A stretch of DNA of 49,086 bases from Pseudomonadota bacterium (GCA_031119395.1 JAVHYA010000035.1:1-49086), one strand, 5' to 3'; shown: positions 36,201 through 43,761, numbered from the stretch's first letter. The notes: a model not told the origin generated them from the letters alone. Numbers and translations are program-made.

Positions 36201-36355
36201 CGGCGTCCAACCACCTGCTGCGGGCACGGCTGGCGCTGCGCCGCGACGACTGCGGCGAGGCGCAGCGCCACCTCGATGCGGCGACGGAAGCCTTCGAGCG
36301 CCTGCGCATGGACTGGCACCTTGCCCAGGCGGCCGCGCTGCGCGCGAGCGCCTGA
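33299..36355 (+). CDS. Class III cyclase-like domain / AAA-type ATPase / TPR signalling protein
   Basis: A 1,018-residue multidomain protein (or 1,027 from ATG 33272; ATG 33299 is preferred because GGGAG precedes it). Residues 20-170 are a class III nucleotidyl cyclase homology domain: TVLFTDLSDSTRLS with metal ligand D26 and QYQGDGLQALFG with D70. The substrate-base Lys position is Gln (Q66), and the transition-state Asn and Arg positions appear to be G147 and H151. Residues about 214-600 are an ATPase module with Walker A APAGVGKT (246-253) and Walker B LLFIDDWQWAD (364-374). The remainder is TPR-like alpha solenoid (residues ~620-1018). The layout is that of mycobacterial Rv0386-type proteins without the LuxR end. 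Cyclase activity is doubtful. Confidence 0.88.
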   Translation: MARDVEGMVQGVPGEVRRHMTVLFTDLSDSTRLSGLLEAEVFAALQDDVRRAFDEVVQRMGGTINQYQGDGLQALFGHPEAGEDHGLRATQAALEVHERVRALRARHAYREDIVLDVHSGIHAGLVLVREGTHGIAGRFELFGAAPGIAKHLSDVAERDEILVSEETLGPARYLFQTEARRLALKGRDEPLSVHRILARTALRTRFEAQTRRGLVDFVGREAELAALQEALGAARAGRTRLMVVSAPAGVGKTRLAEEFLRRASASGFALWRGYCEAELSAEPLQPFLQMLRARLGTAAAGLAAPALLGGVIAALPAELRERHPELALPAQAADTSAAAAAQAQQLLQVLGRLVAVLAGQAPQLLFIDDWQWADDATRQIVYALAAQPDLPLLVLLATRPLELGDAQLAAAEVLALGPLSQAEADTTIRTLLPDADPFVVNSIREHSGGNALFLEELCHLAADTGAGLDALRGGPAWLESLIESRVARLAPQQGAVLGAAAVIGNVVPAWLLQELTGCDAQHPLVTAMAAQDLLFAGEQPGTLRFKHGITRDVVYGTLGLQQRRDMHGRVAQLLRARDGATELEQCEPLAYHHAGAADFAAAARYAEMAGDKAMSASSIDRAKTQYRAALEMLDRLPSTPERYQLWRSVVRRLGLATVFDPSRDEKALLRRAVDKARAHGDATGQAYAQYWLAYLHYALGESKDALLHCEEALDHATRVQDMALIVQARTTLGQAAAAAADYGRAVELLDEMARAVRQRRPGSRAPLPAIAYAMACRASVLGDLGRFEDAHASFDEALAALPGRGHEVEGSVLCWRAGVNLWQGRWQAALDDAQAAHRVGERVKSLYLFAMSHGLAAYARWMLDPQPAALEALQESATWLDSHDKGLFASLNHGWVCEAMAAGGRTAEARAAAARVLRRARQRDWLGAAMAGRALARLAAEAGDADALARHLHLADRVAALRQSPHEAASNHLLRARLALRRDDCGEAQRHLDAATEAFERLRMDWHLAQAAALRASA

Positions 36356-36371
36356 CGCCGCCATTCACTTT

Positions 36372-36425
36372 GCTATGAATTCGGGAGCGGCTCGCGCCCG
36401 GCGGATGGGCGACACCGCCTCGTTT
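36372..36425 (+). repeat. Palindromic dispersed element, copy E (after the cyclase/TPR gene)
   Basis: Starts with GCTATGAATTCGGGAGC (imperfect palindrome), continues with a CGCCC...GGGCG stem and ends in CGCCTCGTTT. It begins 16 bp after the stop in the sense orientation, in the 115-bp gap between two convergent genes. Confidence 0.65.
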
Positions 36426-36470
36426 CGTCCGAAGAATCGCTAAGACGAATCTTGCTGTTCCGGGCGGGCG

Positions 36471-39400
36471 TCAGGGCATCAGCCGAAGCACCGTCGGCGA
36501 CAGCGACGGCCGCAACTCGGCGCCCAGCAGCCCGGCCAGCACGCCGAGCATCACGCCCATGGCCATCTCGTAGCCGGGGCAGGCATGCGTGGGGTGCTGC
36601 TCGCCGGCCCTGCGGCCGCCGAACACCGGCCACAGGTCGGGGCTGCCCTCCTGCAGGTTCTGCTGCATGGCCGAGACGATGCCCACCACGATGCGTTCGC
36701 CCGGCGCGACCTCCACGCCGCCGAGCGTCCGGCGCGCCGTCGCGGTGCGCCAGACCAGCTCCGGCACCGGGCGCAGCTGCATCGTGCGCCGCAGGGCGGG
36801 CTCGATCGCCGCCGCTGCCGCCTCGAACGCCGCCGAAGGCCCTGCGCCGTCGTGCGCCGCCCACGCCAGCTGCAGGGACCACAGCGAGCTGTCGGCCACC
36901 CACTCGTAGAGCGCGCTGCGCAGGGTGCCGTCCACCGTGGGCAGGAAGCCCATCATGATGCCGATGAGGGTGCTGGCGTAGTGCGCCTTGTCGATGCCGC
37001 GCAACTTGGCGCCGATGACGCTGTCGTTGGTCGACTGCAGATCGGGGCCGCCCGGGCGCAGGCGTGCCTCCACGTAGTCCTTCAGTGCCCGGCCGTGGTC
37101 CTGGCCCTGCTGGACGGCTTCCTCTCCCGGATTGGGCTGGAACATGTAGCGCGAGGGCGCCCCGAAATGCCCCGGGCAGCTCGGCTGTCCGGCGTTGGCC
37201 TGGCCGCTGCGCGCCTGCCAGCCGCCGATGCGCATGGAGCTGCCGGGCCCTTCCGGCAGGCCGAAGAACTGCGTGCAGATGGCGGCCAGCACCGCATCGA
37301 CCAGGTCCTTCACGTCGAACGTGTAACCGGCCGCACCGGCGCCTGCCCGCCAGCCGTCGAGCACGGTCCTCGTGTGGGCGACGGCCGCATCGAAGGCGTC
37401 GCGCCGGGTCACCGCCATGATCGCGTCGTTGGGCACGCTCGACAGCGCACGGTACTCGGGCCCCTGGTCCATCCCGAGGTAGATGGTCCCGAAGGACGAG
37501 GCCATGCGCGGGCAGTAGCCGGTGGCCGAGAAGCTGCGGTCGTCGCCGAACACCTCCATCACCCGGTCGCGGCTGCCCACCAGCACGCCATAGGGTGTGC
37601 GCAGCACCCCGCCGTGCAGTTCGCGCACGGCCGTCCACAGCCACTGGCTGGTGCCGTTCTGCCGCGCGCCCAGGTCTTCGAGCACGAGCTTCCACTGCTC
37701 GCGCGCCGCGGCCAGGCCAAGCACCGACTCCGCCGCCTTCAGCTTCGCGATGACGACGGCGCCCTTCTTGGCCTCGGCGGCGCGCTGGGCCGCCGCCGGG
37801 TCGGGCGCGGTCGACGCGGCCACCGGGCAGCCGGCCTCGGCGGCAAAGCGCGCGATGTCCTCCAGCGCCGGCACCGAAGGCACGAAGAGGTACAGGCCCC
37901 ATTGCAGCGCCACCGGCCGCGGGCCGGCGGCGGGCAGCGGCAGCGGGCCCGGTTGCGGGTGCGGCCCGAACACGAAGCTGTCGCGATCGCCCTGGCGCGG
38001 GCGGGCGAAGATCGGGTCGCGCTGGCCCGAGTAGCTGCCTTCGCCCCCACTGTTGCCGCCCGACAGCCAGGACTGGATCAGCTCGAACTGCTCGGCGATG
38101 GACGCGTTGTAGGCCATGAAGACGACGCCGCGCTCCTCCTGCGCCGTCTGGGCCGTGTGGGGCGGACCGTAGGACATGCCGCGCCGCAGGATGCGCGGCA
38201 GCACCTGCAGGTCCGGCCGAAGGCCGCGTGGATTGGCGCGGCGCACATGCGCATGCAGCGGGCATTGCGCGCCGGCTGGGTCGTTCGCGTAGTCGAAGGC
38301 GTTGTCCGGCGTGCCGTCGACCAGGTTGCGGCCGTCCTGGCGCCTTCCCACCATCAGGGCCGCCAGTTCCGAGTGCGCGGGCGGCTCACCGACCATCGCC
38401 TGCAGCGCGTCCACGTCCTGCCGCAGCTTGCGCACGACGAGGAAGGTGCTGTCGGTCCAGAAGCGGCCCTGCAGCGGCGGGTCGTCATGGCTGTTGCCGT
38501 AGCCGAGCAGGTAGTCGCCGAGCGCCCAGCGGTCCCAGGCACCGGCCGCGGGACTGCCCGCCGGCCGGTCGTCCGGATGCACGGGATTGCTCAGGCCGTC
38601 GGCGAAGCCGAAGTGTTCGCGCGCCCGGCCGTGCGCATCGATGTTCCGGTGCAGCGGCTGCACCGACAGGATGCGCGCACCCGGCGGCAACTGCTCCTCG
38701 AAGGCCTTGATCGGCGCGTAGGCCGGGTGCCCGGCGTCCAGTGCCTGCCAGCCCGGCGCGGCCGCATCGGCCACCAGGATCTGGACCACCACGTGCACGC
38801 TCGCCAGCGCCACACGGGCCGGTGTCGCGCCCGGGCCGTCCAGTGGCCAGTTGCGTTCGGGCAGCGTCCAGTGCTGCGGGTGGTCCGCCTCCAGGTCGCC
38901 CAGCACCGCCGCGCGCGCCTCCATGCCTTCGAGGAATTCCGCCGGCAGGCAGGCGAGCAGGCCGTCGGGCACGTGGGCCTTCTTCAGGCCGGCCAGCGTG
39001 AAGAACAGGTTGCGCCAGGGCCCCGCGTGCGCCTGCGCGGCGCGCGCCCCGAGCGTGGCCGGGTCGAGTTGCCGCAACAGTCGGGCGATGGCGTTCGCGT
39101 CGTCGCATTCGATCAGCAGCAGCGCCCCGTGCGTCGGCGTGGCCGGCAGGGCCTTGACGATGCCGGCCTGCGCATCCGGCGGCGGCCAGTGGCGGTGCGC
39201 GGGGCACGTGGCGACCGGCGCCGCCGGCGATGGCTTCACCCGCGTCGTGAACCAGGCGACGGCCGCCTCCTCGGTGGGCGTGCGGCACGCGATGGCCGAG
39301 GGCGGCAGCGGCGATGCCGCGGCGCTCATCCGTTCCCACAGCGGCAGCAGCAGGTGGTGCGCGGCGTGCAGCAGGCAGTCGCCATCGGGCGTGCCGGGCG

Positions 39401-40007
39401 GGTAGAACTCCGTGAGGCGGTACAGGGCCGTGAGGCCGGGCAGTGCCTGCGTGGCCAGCGTGGCGTCGCTCGCCGGCGGCTGCGGCGGTACCGGGGTGCG
39501 CTGCTGCTCGCGCAGCCAGTGCAGGTCGTTCACGGTGACCGGGCTGGCGGTGTAGAAGAACTCGGTGTTGCGCTGTGCGCTGCGCACCCAGCGCGCGTAG
39601 TCCGCGTAGGCATGCGTGCGCGCCAGCAGGTAGCCCTCGCAATTGCAGAAGATCACGTCCAGCAGCGGCCCCAGGTCGCGCCACACGCGCCGCATGTAGG
39701 GCTCCCAGCCGCCGTCGAAGCTCACGGCCAGCAGCAGCTGGCGGCTGCCGTCGGGGCCGTCCGTCAGCGCCAGGCGGAAGGACTGCAGCGCGCGCACGCG
39801 GTCGATCATGTCGGGGATCGCCGGTGCCGGGTCGATCTCCAGCGAGGCGTAGCGCAGCGTGTTCAGGCTGCGCAGCAGGGTCAGGAGGCGCGTCTCGTGG
39901 CCGCGCGCGTCGGGGGCGGCGACCAGGCCGCGTTTCAGCGGTGCGGCCAGCGTCAGGTCGGTGATGCCGCGCAGCGTGCGCGAGGTGGCCGGGGGAAGGG
40001 GGGGCAT
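36471..40007 (-). CDS. DyP-type peroxidase fused to a cytochrome P450-like domain
   Basis: A single open frame of 1,178 residues. Residues 1-280 are an N-terminal region I cannot assign (LLLAVSFDGGWEPYMRRVWRD at 91-111 is its most distinctive part). Residues ~285-730 are a complete DyP peroxidase: LFFTLAGLKKAHVP and FLEGMEARAAVLGD (first ferredoxin-like half), GFADG with catalytic D470, HVRRANPR with proximal haem ligand H587, ILRRGMSYG with distal Arg R608/R609, and RGVVFMAYNASIAEQFELIQ. Residues ~760-1178 are a P450-like domain: DQGPEYRAL, an I-helix-like MMGFLPTVDGT, PVPELVWRTATARRTLGG, and haem-thiolate motif THACPGYEMAMG with C1143. No signal peptide and no redox-partner domain. It is 19 bp downstream of the patatin gene, so one operon. 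Confidence 0.88.
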   Translation of the reverse strand: MPPLPPATSRTLRGITDLTLAAPLKRGLVAAPDARGHETRLLTLLRSLNTLRYASLEIDPAPAIPDMIDRVRALQSFRLALTDGPDGSRQLLLAVSFDGGWEPYMRRVWRDLGPLLDVIFCNCEGYLLARTHAYADYARWVRSAQRNTEFFYTASPVTVNDLHWLREQQRTPVPPQPPASDATLATQALPGLTALYRLTEFYPPGTPDGDCLLHAAHHLLLPLWERMSAAASPLPPSAIACRTPTEEAAVAWFTTRVKPSPAAPVATCPAHRHWPPPDAQAGIVKALPATPTHGALLLIECDDANAIARLLRQLDPATLGARAAQAHAGPWRNLFFTLAGLKKAHVPDGLLACLPAEFLEGMEARAAVLGDLEADHPQHWTLPERNWPLDGPGATPARVALASVHVVVQILVADAAAPGWQALDAGHPAYAPIKAFEEQLPPGARILSVQPLHRNIDAHGRAREHFGFADGLSNPVHPDDRPAGSPAAGAWDRWALGDYLLGYGNSHDDPPLQGRFWTDSTFLVVRKLRQDVDALQAMVGEPPAHSELAALMVGRRQDGRNLVDGTPDNAFDYANDPAGAQCPLHAHVRRANPRGLRPDLQVLPRILRRGMSYGPPHTAQTAQEERGVVFMAYNASIAEQFELIQSWLSGGNSGGEGSYSGQRDPIFARPRQGDRDSFVFGPHPQPGPLPLPAAGPRPVALQWGLYLFVPSVPALEDIARFAAEAGCPVAASTAPDPAAAQRAAEAKKGAVVIAKLKAAESVLGLAAAREQWKLVLEDLGARQNGTSQWLWTAVRELHGGVLRTPYGVLVGSRDRVMEVFGDDRSFSATGYCPRMASSFGTIYLGMDQGPEYRALSSVPNDAIMAVTRRDAFDAAVAHTRTVLDGWRAGAGAAGYTFDVKDLVDAVLAAICTQFFGLPEGPGSSMRIGGWQARSGQANAGQPSCPGHFGAPSRYMFQPNPGEEAVQQGQDHGRALKDYVEARLRPGGPDLQSTNDSVIGAKLRGIDKAHYASTLIGIMMGFLPTVDGTLRSALYEWVADSSLWSLQLAWAAHDGAGPSAAFEAAAAAIEPALRRTMQLRPVPELVWRTATARRTLGGVEVAPGERIVVGIVSAMQQNLQEGSPDLWPVFGGRRAGEQHPTHACPGYEMAMGVMLGVLAGLLGAELRPSLSPTVLRLMP

Positions 40008-40026
40008 CGGGGGCCTCGTCGGGATG

Positions 40027-42162
40027 TCAGAGGGGAGGGCGCAGGCGCAGCACGGGGCGCGGCCCCAGGGGCCGGGGCAGGGGCTCCGCCGGGCCGGTCA
40101 GCGCGGCCTCGGCCTGCAGCAGCGCGTCGAGCGCGCCCTGCAGCACCGCGGCCTGCGAGGCGCCGAGCCGCTCGTCCGGCGCCTCGTCCATCGGCGCGCG
40201 CACCGTGGCGTCGGCGATCTGCGTGTGCAGCGCGCCGCCATAGCGGTTGGCGGCGGCCGCCGCATGGGCGCCGGCCAGCAGCTCGGCCAGGCCGTCGCGC
40301 AGCAGCTGCAGGCGCGTCCACCGGTGCTCGGCCCAGCCGGCGGAGGTGCCGTCGGGCCGGCCCGGCGGCGCAAAGCGCGTGAGCAGGCGCCGGCCGGCCT
40401 CTTCGCCGAGGTCCGACAGGGCCTGGATCTGCCGCGGCGTCATCTCGATGTTGAGGCCGCCGATGCCCGGCGGCAGCTCGATGCGCACGATGCGGTCGCG
40501 CACGCCCGGCATCTGTGCCAACAGCGCGTCGTTCCAGTCCTTGGTGGTGCCCAGCAGCGCGCCCAGGAAGCCCATCGTGCGCTGCAGCAGCGAGGGCTCC
40601 TCGATGAAGCGGTTCCAGTCGCTGCGCGCGCGGGCCTGCCCTTCGGGCAGCGAGACCGCGTCGCGGATCTGCGCCGGCGTCAGCGTGTCGGCCACCCGGA
40701 GCGGCGCGCCGGGCACGCGCGGCGCGTCCCGCAGCGCCACGCCGAAGGTGGGCCACGAGGGGACGGCGCAGTCGAACATGTGGATCGGGAAGTTGGAGCA
40801 CAGGCCGCCGTCGGACAGCAGGCAGCGGCGAGGCGTGTCGCCGTGCTCGCGATCGAGCATCCACACCGGCACCGGCGCGAAGAGCAGCGGCGCGCTCACG
40901 CTCATGCGGGCCGCGACGACGATCGGGAGTTCCGTGCGCGGGAGCACCCACAGCTCGTCTTCCGCCTCCCGGCCCGCCGGCGCGTCGCGGTCCGTGGCCC
41001 GGGGCAGCGCGGCGAGCGCGTCCCGCGGCAGCGGGCCGAAGTGCTGCGTCTTCATCGCGTCGACCACCGTGCCCGGGAACAGGCGCCGCATCTCGCGCGG
41101 CACGAAGTACACCGGCTCGTCGTCCTTGCGCAGCGGCAGCACCAGCGGCTGGCCCCGCGTGAGGTTGGCCGCATACACCTGCAGCCGGATCGAGACGGCA
41201 TCCATCTCCTGCGCGCCCTGGCCCAGCGCGCGCGGCGAGGCCGGTGCCTGGCGCAGGTCGCTGAAGCTCAGCGGCGCCGCGTCCGCGCCGCGGCCGGCGA
41301 TCTCCTGGATCAGGCCGTGCAGCCAGTCGGTGAGCGGGGCCGGTGCGCCGGCCGGCGCAGCGGGCGCCGCGGTGCCGCTGCACAGGCCGAAGTCATGGGC
41401 GATCAGCTCCCGCAGGTCCGTGCGCAGTGCCCAGGCGCCCGCGGCCAGGCCCGCCAGGCCGAGCACCGCCGAGGCCAACGCCAGGCCCCCGGCCAGCGCG
41501 CTGGCGCGCCACAGGGGTGCGTGGCCGCCTTCGCCGGGCGACAGCCAGGGTGCCGCATGGCCGAAGGCCGCTGCCAGCGCACCGGCGGTCCCGAAGGCCA
41601 CGGCCAGGACCGCCGCGGCGGCCGCCACCCCCAGGGCGACGGCCACCCAGCGCCGGGTCGTGACATAGGCGCGCCAGAGTGCGCCGACCAGGGCCGCGAG
41701 GCCGATGTCCGGCCGCGCCAGCACCGGCACCAGCGCGTCGAACAGGCGCCGGCTGTGCGCCCAGGGCTGGAACAGCTGGCGCAGCCGCGTGATGCCCCGG
41801 CCCTCGTCGGCCCAGTCGCGCACTTCCGACGTGCGGGCGAGCAGCACCCGGAAGCCCTCCGCCGAGCCGTGGCGACGCCGGTACTCGGCCGCCGCCGCCA
41901 GCGCGGCCGCGCCCGCACCCGAGGACGAGCCACCGATGCTGTGGAAACGGAAGCGGCTGGCCAGCGTGAGCAGCAGCGCCGGATAGGCGATCGAACTCGT
42001 CACCCCGCCGGTGAGCACGAGGTCACAGAAGCGGTCGGCGGGCGCCTGGTCGTCGAAAACGGGGGGGGCGGGGGCCTCGGCGCCAGGCGTCGGGCACGAG
42101 GCCGGGCCGTCAGGGCATGGGGCCGCATCGAGCGCGCACCCGGGTGCTGGGTCGGCTCCCAT
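40027..42162 (-). CDS. Patatin-like phospholipase with membrane segments
   Basis: A 711-residue patatin-family acyl hydrolase. The oxyanion region is LVLTGGVTSSIAYP (48-61), the nucleophile motif GGSSSG places Ser80 as catalytic residue, and LLSDGGLCSNFPIHMF contains the dyad Asp near residue 451. Two strongly hydrophobic stretches (about 172-200 and 220-244) interrupt the catalytic fold and suggest membrane anchoring. Patatins release fatty acids from phospholipids or galactolipids. The ATG has AAGGAGC six bases upstream. It is the first gene of the operon, followed by the DyP-P450 fusion, so a lipid-derived product as substrate of the haem enzyme is a reasonable hypothesis. Confidence 0.87.
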   Translation of the reverse strand: MGADPAPGCALDAAPCPDGPASCPTPGAEAPAPPVFDDQAPADRFCDLVLTGGVTSSIAYPALLLTLASRFRFHSIGGSSSGAGAAALAAAAEYRRRHGSAEGFRVLLARTSEVRDWADEGRGITRLRQLFQPWAHSRRLFDALVPVLARPDIGLAALVGALWRAYVTTRRWVAVALGVAAAAAVLAVAFGTAGALAAAFGHAAPWLSPGEGGHAPLWRASALAGGLALASAVLGLAGLAAGAWALRTDLRELIAHDFGLCSGTAAPAAPAGAPAPLTDWLHGLIQEIAGRGADAAPLSFSDLRQAPASPRALGQGAQEMDAVSIRLQVYAANLTRGQPLVLPLRKDDEPVYFVPREMRRLFPGTVVDAMKTQHFGPLPRDALAALPRATDRDAPAGREAEDELWVLPRTELPIVVAARMSVSAPLLFAPVPVWMLDREHGDTPRRCLLSDGGLCSNFPIHMFDCAVPSWPTFGVALRDAPRVPGAPLRVADTLTPAQIRDAVSLPEGQARARSDWNRFIEEPSLLQRTMGFLGALLGTTKDWNDALLAQMPGVRDRIVRIELPPGIGGLNIEMTPRQIQALSDLGEEAGRRLLTRFAPPGRPDGTSAGWAEHRWTRLQLLRDGLAELLAGAHAAAAANRYGGALHTQIADATVRAPMDEAPDERLGASQAAVLQGALDALLQAEAALTGPAEPLPRPLGPRPVLRLRPPL

Positions 42163-42188
42163 GCAAGCTCCTTCCTCACGAATGGAGC

Positions 42189-42217
42189 ATCATGCCCAGC
42201 GGGGTCACATTTATCAA
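42189..42217 (-). promoter_or_regulatory. Probable sigma70-type promoter of the patatin/DyP-P450 operon
   Basis: On the minus strand, TTGATA (42217-42212) and CATGAT (42194-42189) are spaced by exactly 17 bp, 26 bp before the patatin start. They lie at the edge of an AT-rich island (ACAATTTGTTGATAAATGTGA). A TGTGA half site resembling one arm of a CRP box abuts the -35; the second arm is not present. Confidence 0.5.
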
Positions 42218-42289
42218 CAAATTGTCTCCCCGCTCGGGGGGAGGCGGGCACGCGCCGCTCAGGTCATGGCTCACGGCGCGCGCCACCCC

Positions 42290-42311
42290 GGGCCGCTCGG
42301 CGGCCCTTTTT
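42290..42311 (+). terminator. Hairpin with T-run on the plus strand
   Basis: GGGCCG-CTCGG-CGGCCC followed by TTTTT. It is oriented for plus-strand transcripts although the genes on both sides are on the minus strand. It might stop antisense transcription or be fortuitous. Confidence 0.4.
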
Positions 42312-42757
42312 CAGCGCCCCGCCTCGAACACCGCCACCGTGCGCCCGGTGGCGTCCAGCAGCGCCATCCGGCCCGGCCCCTGCAACCGGTAGCTGGCCGT
42401 GTTCTGCAGGGCCTGGAAGAACTGCGTCTCCAGCGTGTTCCGGGCGGGGTCGGCGCAGGCCATCTTGGTGGCGCCGATCTGGGCGATCTTGAGCTGGCTG
42501 GCAGCGCGGGTGTAGCTGCCGAACAGGCGGTTGCAGCCGCCCGAGCCGCTCAGGCGCCCGCTGCTGCGGTCGAACTGCAGCTGCGGGTTGCGCATCGGGT
42601 CGTCGCCGGGCGCGACGGGCTGGTCACCCAGCAGCACCAGCCGCCAGGTCGGGCCCTCGATGGGCTCGTCCAGGCTGATGCCGCTGCCGCAGGCGGTGAG
42701 GGACATCGCCGCGAGCGGCAGCGCGAGGGTCAGGGCAAGGCGGCGGGCGAGTCGCAT
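42311..42757 (-). CDS. META domain (HslJ-like) lipoprotein
   Basis: A 148-residue lipoprotein. The N-terminus is basic then hydrophobic, with the lipobox LTAC at about residue 23. The mature part is a META domain: WRLVLLGDQPV, LQFDRSSGRLSGSGGCNRLFGSY, then QIGATKMACADP and LETQFFQALQNTASYRLQG. META/HslJ proteins are envelope stress proteins, and in some bacteria are linked to novobiocin or heat resistance; the exact role is unclear. It lies upstream of the patatin gene on the same strand (148-bp gap), but the probable promoter in that gap suggests separate transcription. Confidence 0.88.
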   Translation of the reverse strand: MRLARRLALTLALPLAAMSLTACGSGISLDEPIEGPTWRLVLLGDQPVAPGDDPMRNPQLQFDRSSGRLSGSGGCNRLFGSYTRAASQLKIAQIGATKMACADPARNTLETQFFQALQNTASYRLQGPGRMALLDATGRTVAVFEAGR

Positions 42758-42840
42758 GGCAGGATCCACTTTCTCCGGTGCAACCGGATGTGACCGGTCG
42801 CGCGATCCTACCGCCGCCGCCTGCCGCCGACGGGGAGCGA

Positions 42841-43761
42841 TCAGCTCAGGATCACGCTCGACAGGCGCCGGCGGTAGGTGGCGACGGTCGGGTCGTCCGG
42901 CGGGATCTGGCCCTCGGCCACCTTGACCTTGGGCGGCTCGATCAGGTCCAGGATGGCGACGTAGGTCTTGCGCGCCAGCTCGTCGTTCCAGGCCTTGTCG
43001 CGCATGAGGATCTCGAGCAGCTCGTCCATCGCGTCGGTCCAGCGCTGCTGGGCCATCAGCACCTGCGCGCGGTGGAAGCGGGCCTCGAAGTCGCGCTTGT
43101 TGGCTGCGATCTTCGCGTCGAACGCGGCCACGTCGCCCGGCGCGATGGCGCTGGCGGCGACGAAGTCGATCGCATCCATCCAGCGCTGCAGCGCGTCGAA
43201 GCGGCGCACCAGCGCGCGGCGGTCGATCACCGGCGCGAAGGCGACCTTGGCGTCGTCGTCGCGGCCCAACTGCAGCAGCAGCTTGACGTAGTCGAAGCGG
43301 GCGTCGTCGTTGGACGGGTCGGTGGCGACGGCGTGCTGCAATTTCTCCAGCGCGCCCTCGGTGTCGCCCTCGGCGAGGGCTTCCTGGGCGGCTTCCTCCT
43401 CCTGCGCGGCTTCGAGCTCGTCGGCGCCGGGCACGTGCTTGTCGAGGAACTCGCGCACCTGCGCGGCCGGCAGCGCGCCGACGAAGCCGTCGACCGGCTG
43501 GCCGTCCTTGAACATCACGCAGAAGGGGATGCTGCGCACGCCGAACATCTGCGACAGCTGGCTGGAGATCTGCGGCACCTTGTCGGCGTCGAGCTTGGCC
43601 AGGATGAAGCGCCCGCCGTACTCGACCTCGAGCTTCTCCAGCACCGGGCCGAGCTGCTTGCACGGGCCGCACCATTCGGCCCAGATGTCCAGCAGCACGG
43701 GCGTCTGCAGCGAGGCGTCGATCAGGTCGGCCTGGAAGTTGTCGAGGGTGATGTCAATCAT
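42841..43761 (-). CDS. CnoX/YbbN-like thioredoxin-TPR chaperone
   Basis: A 306-residue protein with an N-terminal thioredoxin domain (residues 1-110) and a C-terminal TPR-like domain. The active site is WCGPC (C31, C34), and the family strand GVRSIPFCVMFKDG is present. E. coli CnoX (YbbN) has an inactive site and works as a holdase feeding GroEL; this protein has the complete redox pair, so it may also reduce disulphides. It is divergent from purE with 38 bp between them. Confidence 0.9.
   Translation of the reverse strand: MIDITLDNFQADLIDASLQTPVLLDIWAEWCGPCKQLGPVLEKLEVEYGGRFILAKLDADKVPQISSQLSQMFGVRSIPFCVMFKDGQPVDGFVGALPAAQVREFLDKHVPGADELEAAQEEEAAQEALAEGDTEGALEKLQHAVATDPSNDDARFDYVKLLLQLGRDDDAKVAFAPVIDRRALVRRFDALQRWMDAIDFVAASAIAPGDVAAFDAKIAANKRDFEARFHRAQVLMAQQRWTDAMDELLEILMRDKAWNDELARKTYVAILDLIEPPKVKVAEGQIPPDDPTVATYRRRLSSVILS

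Noticed and set aside
33281-36364. 1,027-codon minus-strand open frame opposite the cyclase/ATPase/TPR gene
   Set aside because: The plus-strand frame has Walker A, Walker B and cyclase motifs; the antisense frame has none and is compositionally biased.
33299-40007. Anti-phage defence island around the signalling ATPase and patatin
   Set aside because: Patatins and cyclases occur in CBASS-type systems, but there is no CD-NTase, and the patatin is followed by a haem enzyme rather than defence genes, so metabolism of lipids fits better.
36585-40382. Very long plus-strand open frame (over 1,200 codons) opposite the DyP-P450 and patatin genes
   Set aside because: It is antisense to genes with clear motifs and encodes Arg/Ala/Gly/His-rich sequence without domains, the usual result of high-GC third positions.
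42225-42260. CGCTCGGGGGGAGGCGGGC stretch as another copy of the fmt GC-rich repeat
   Set aside because: Only the first few bases agree; the AGCGAACC and GAGCGTGGGGGC parts are missing.
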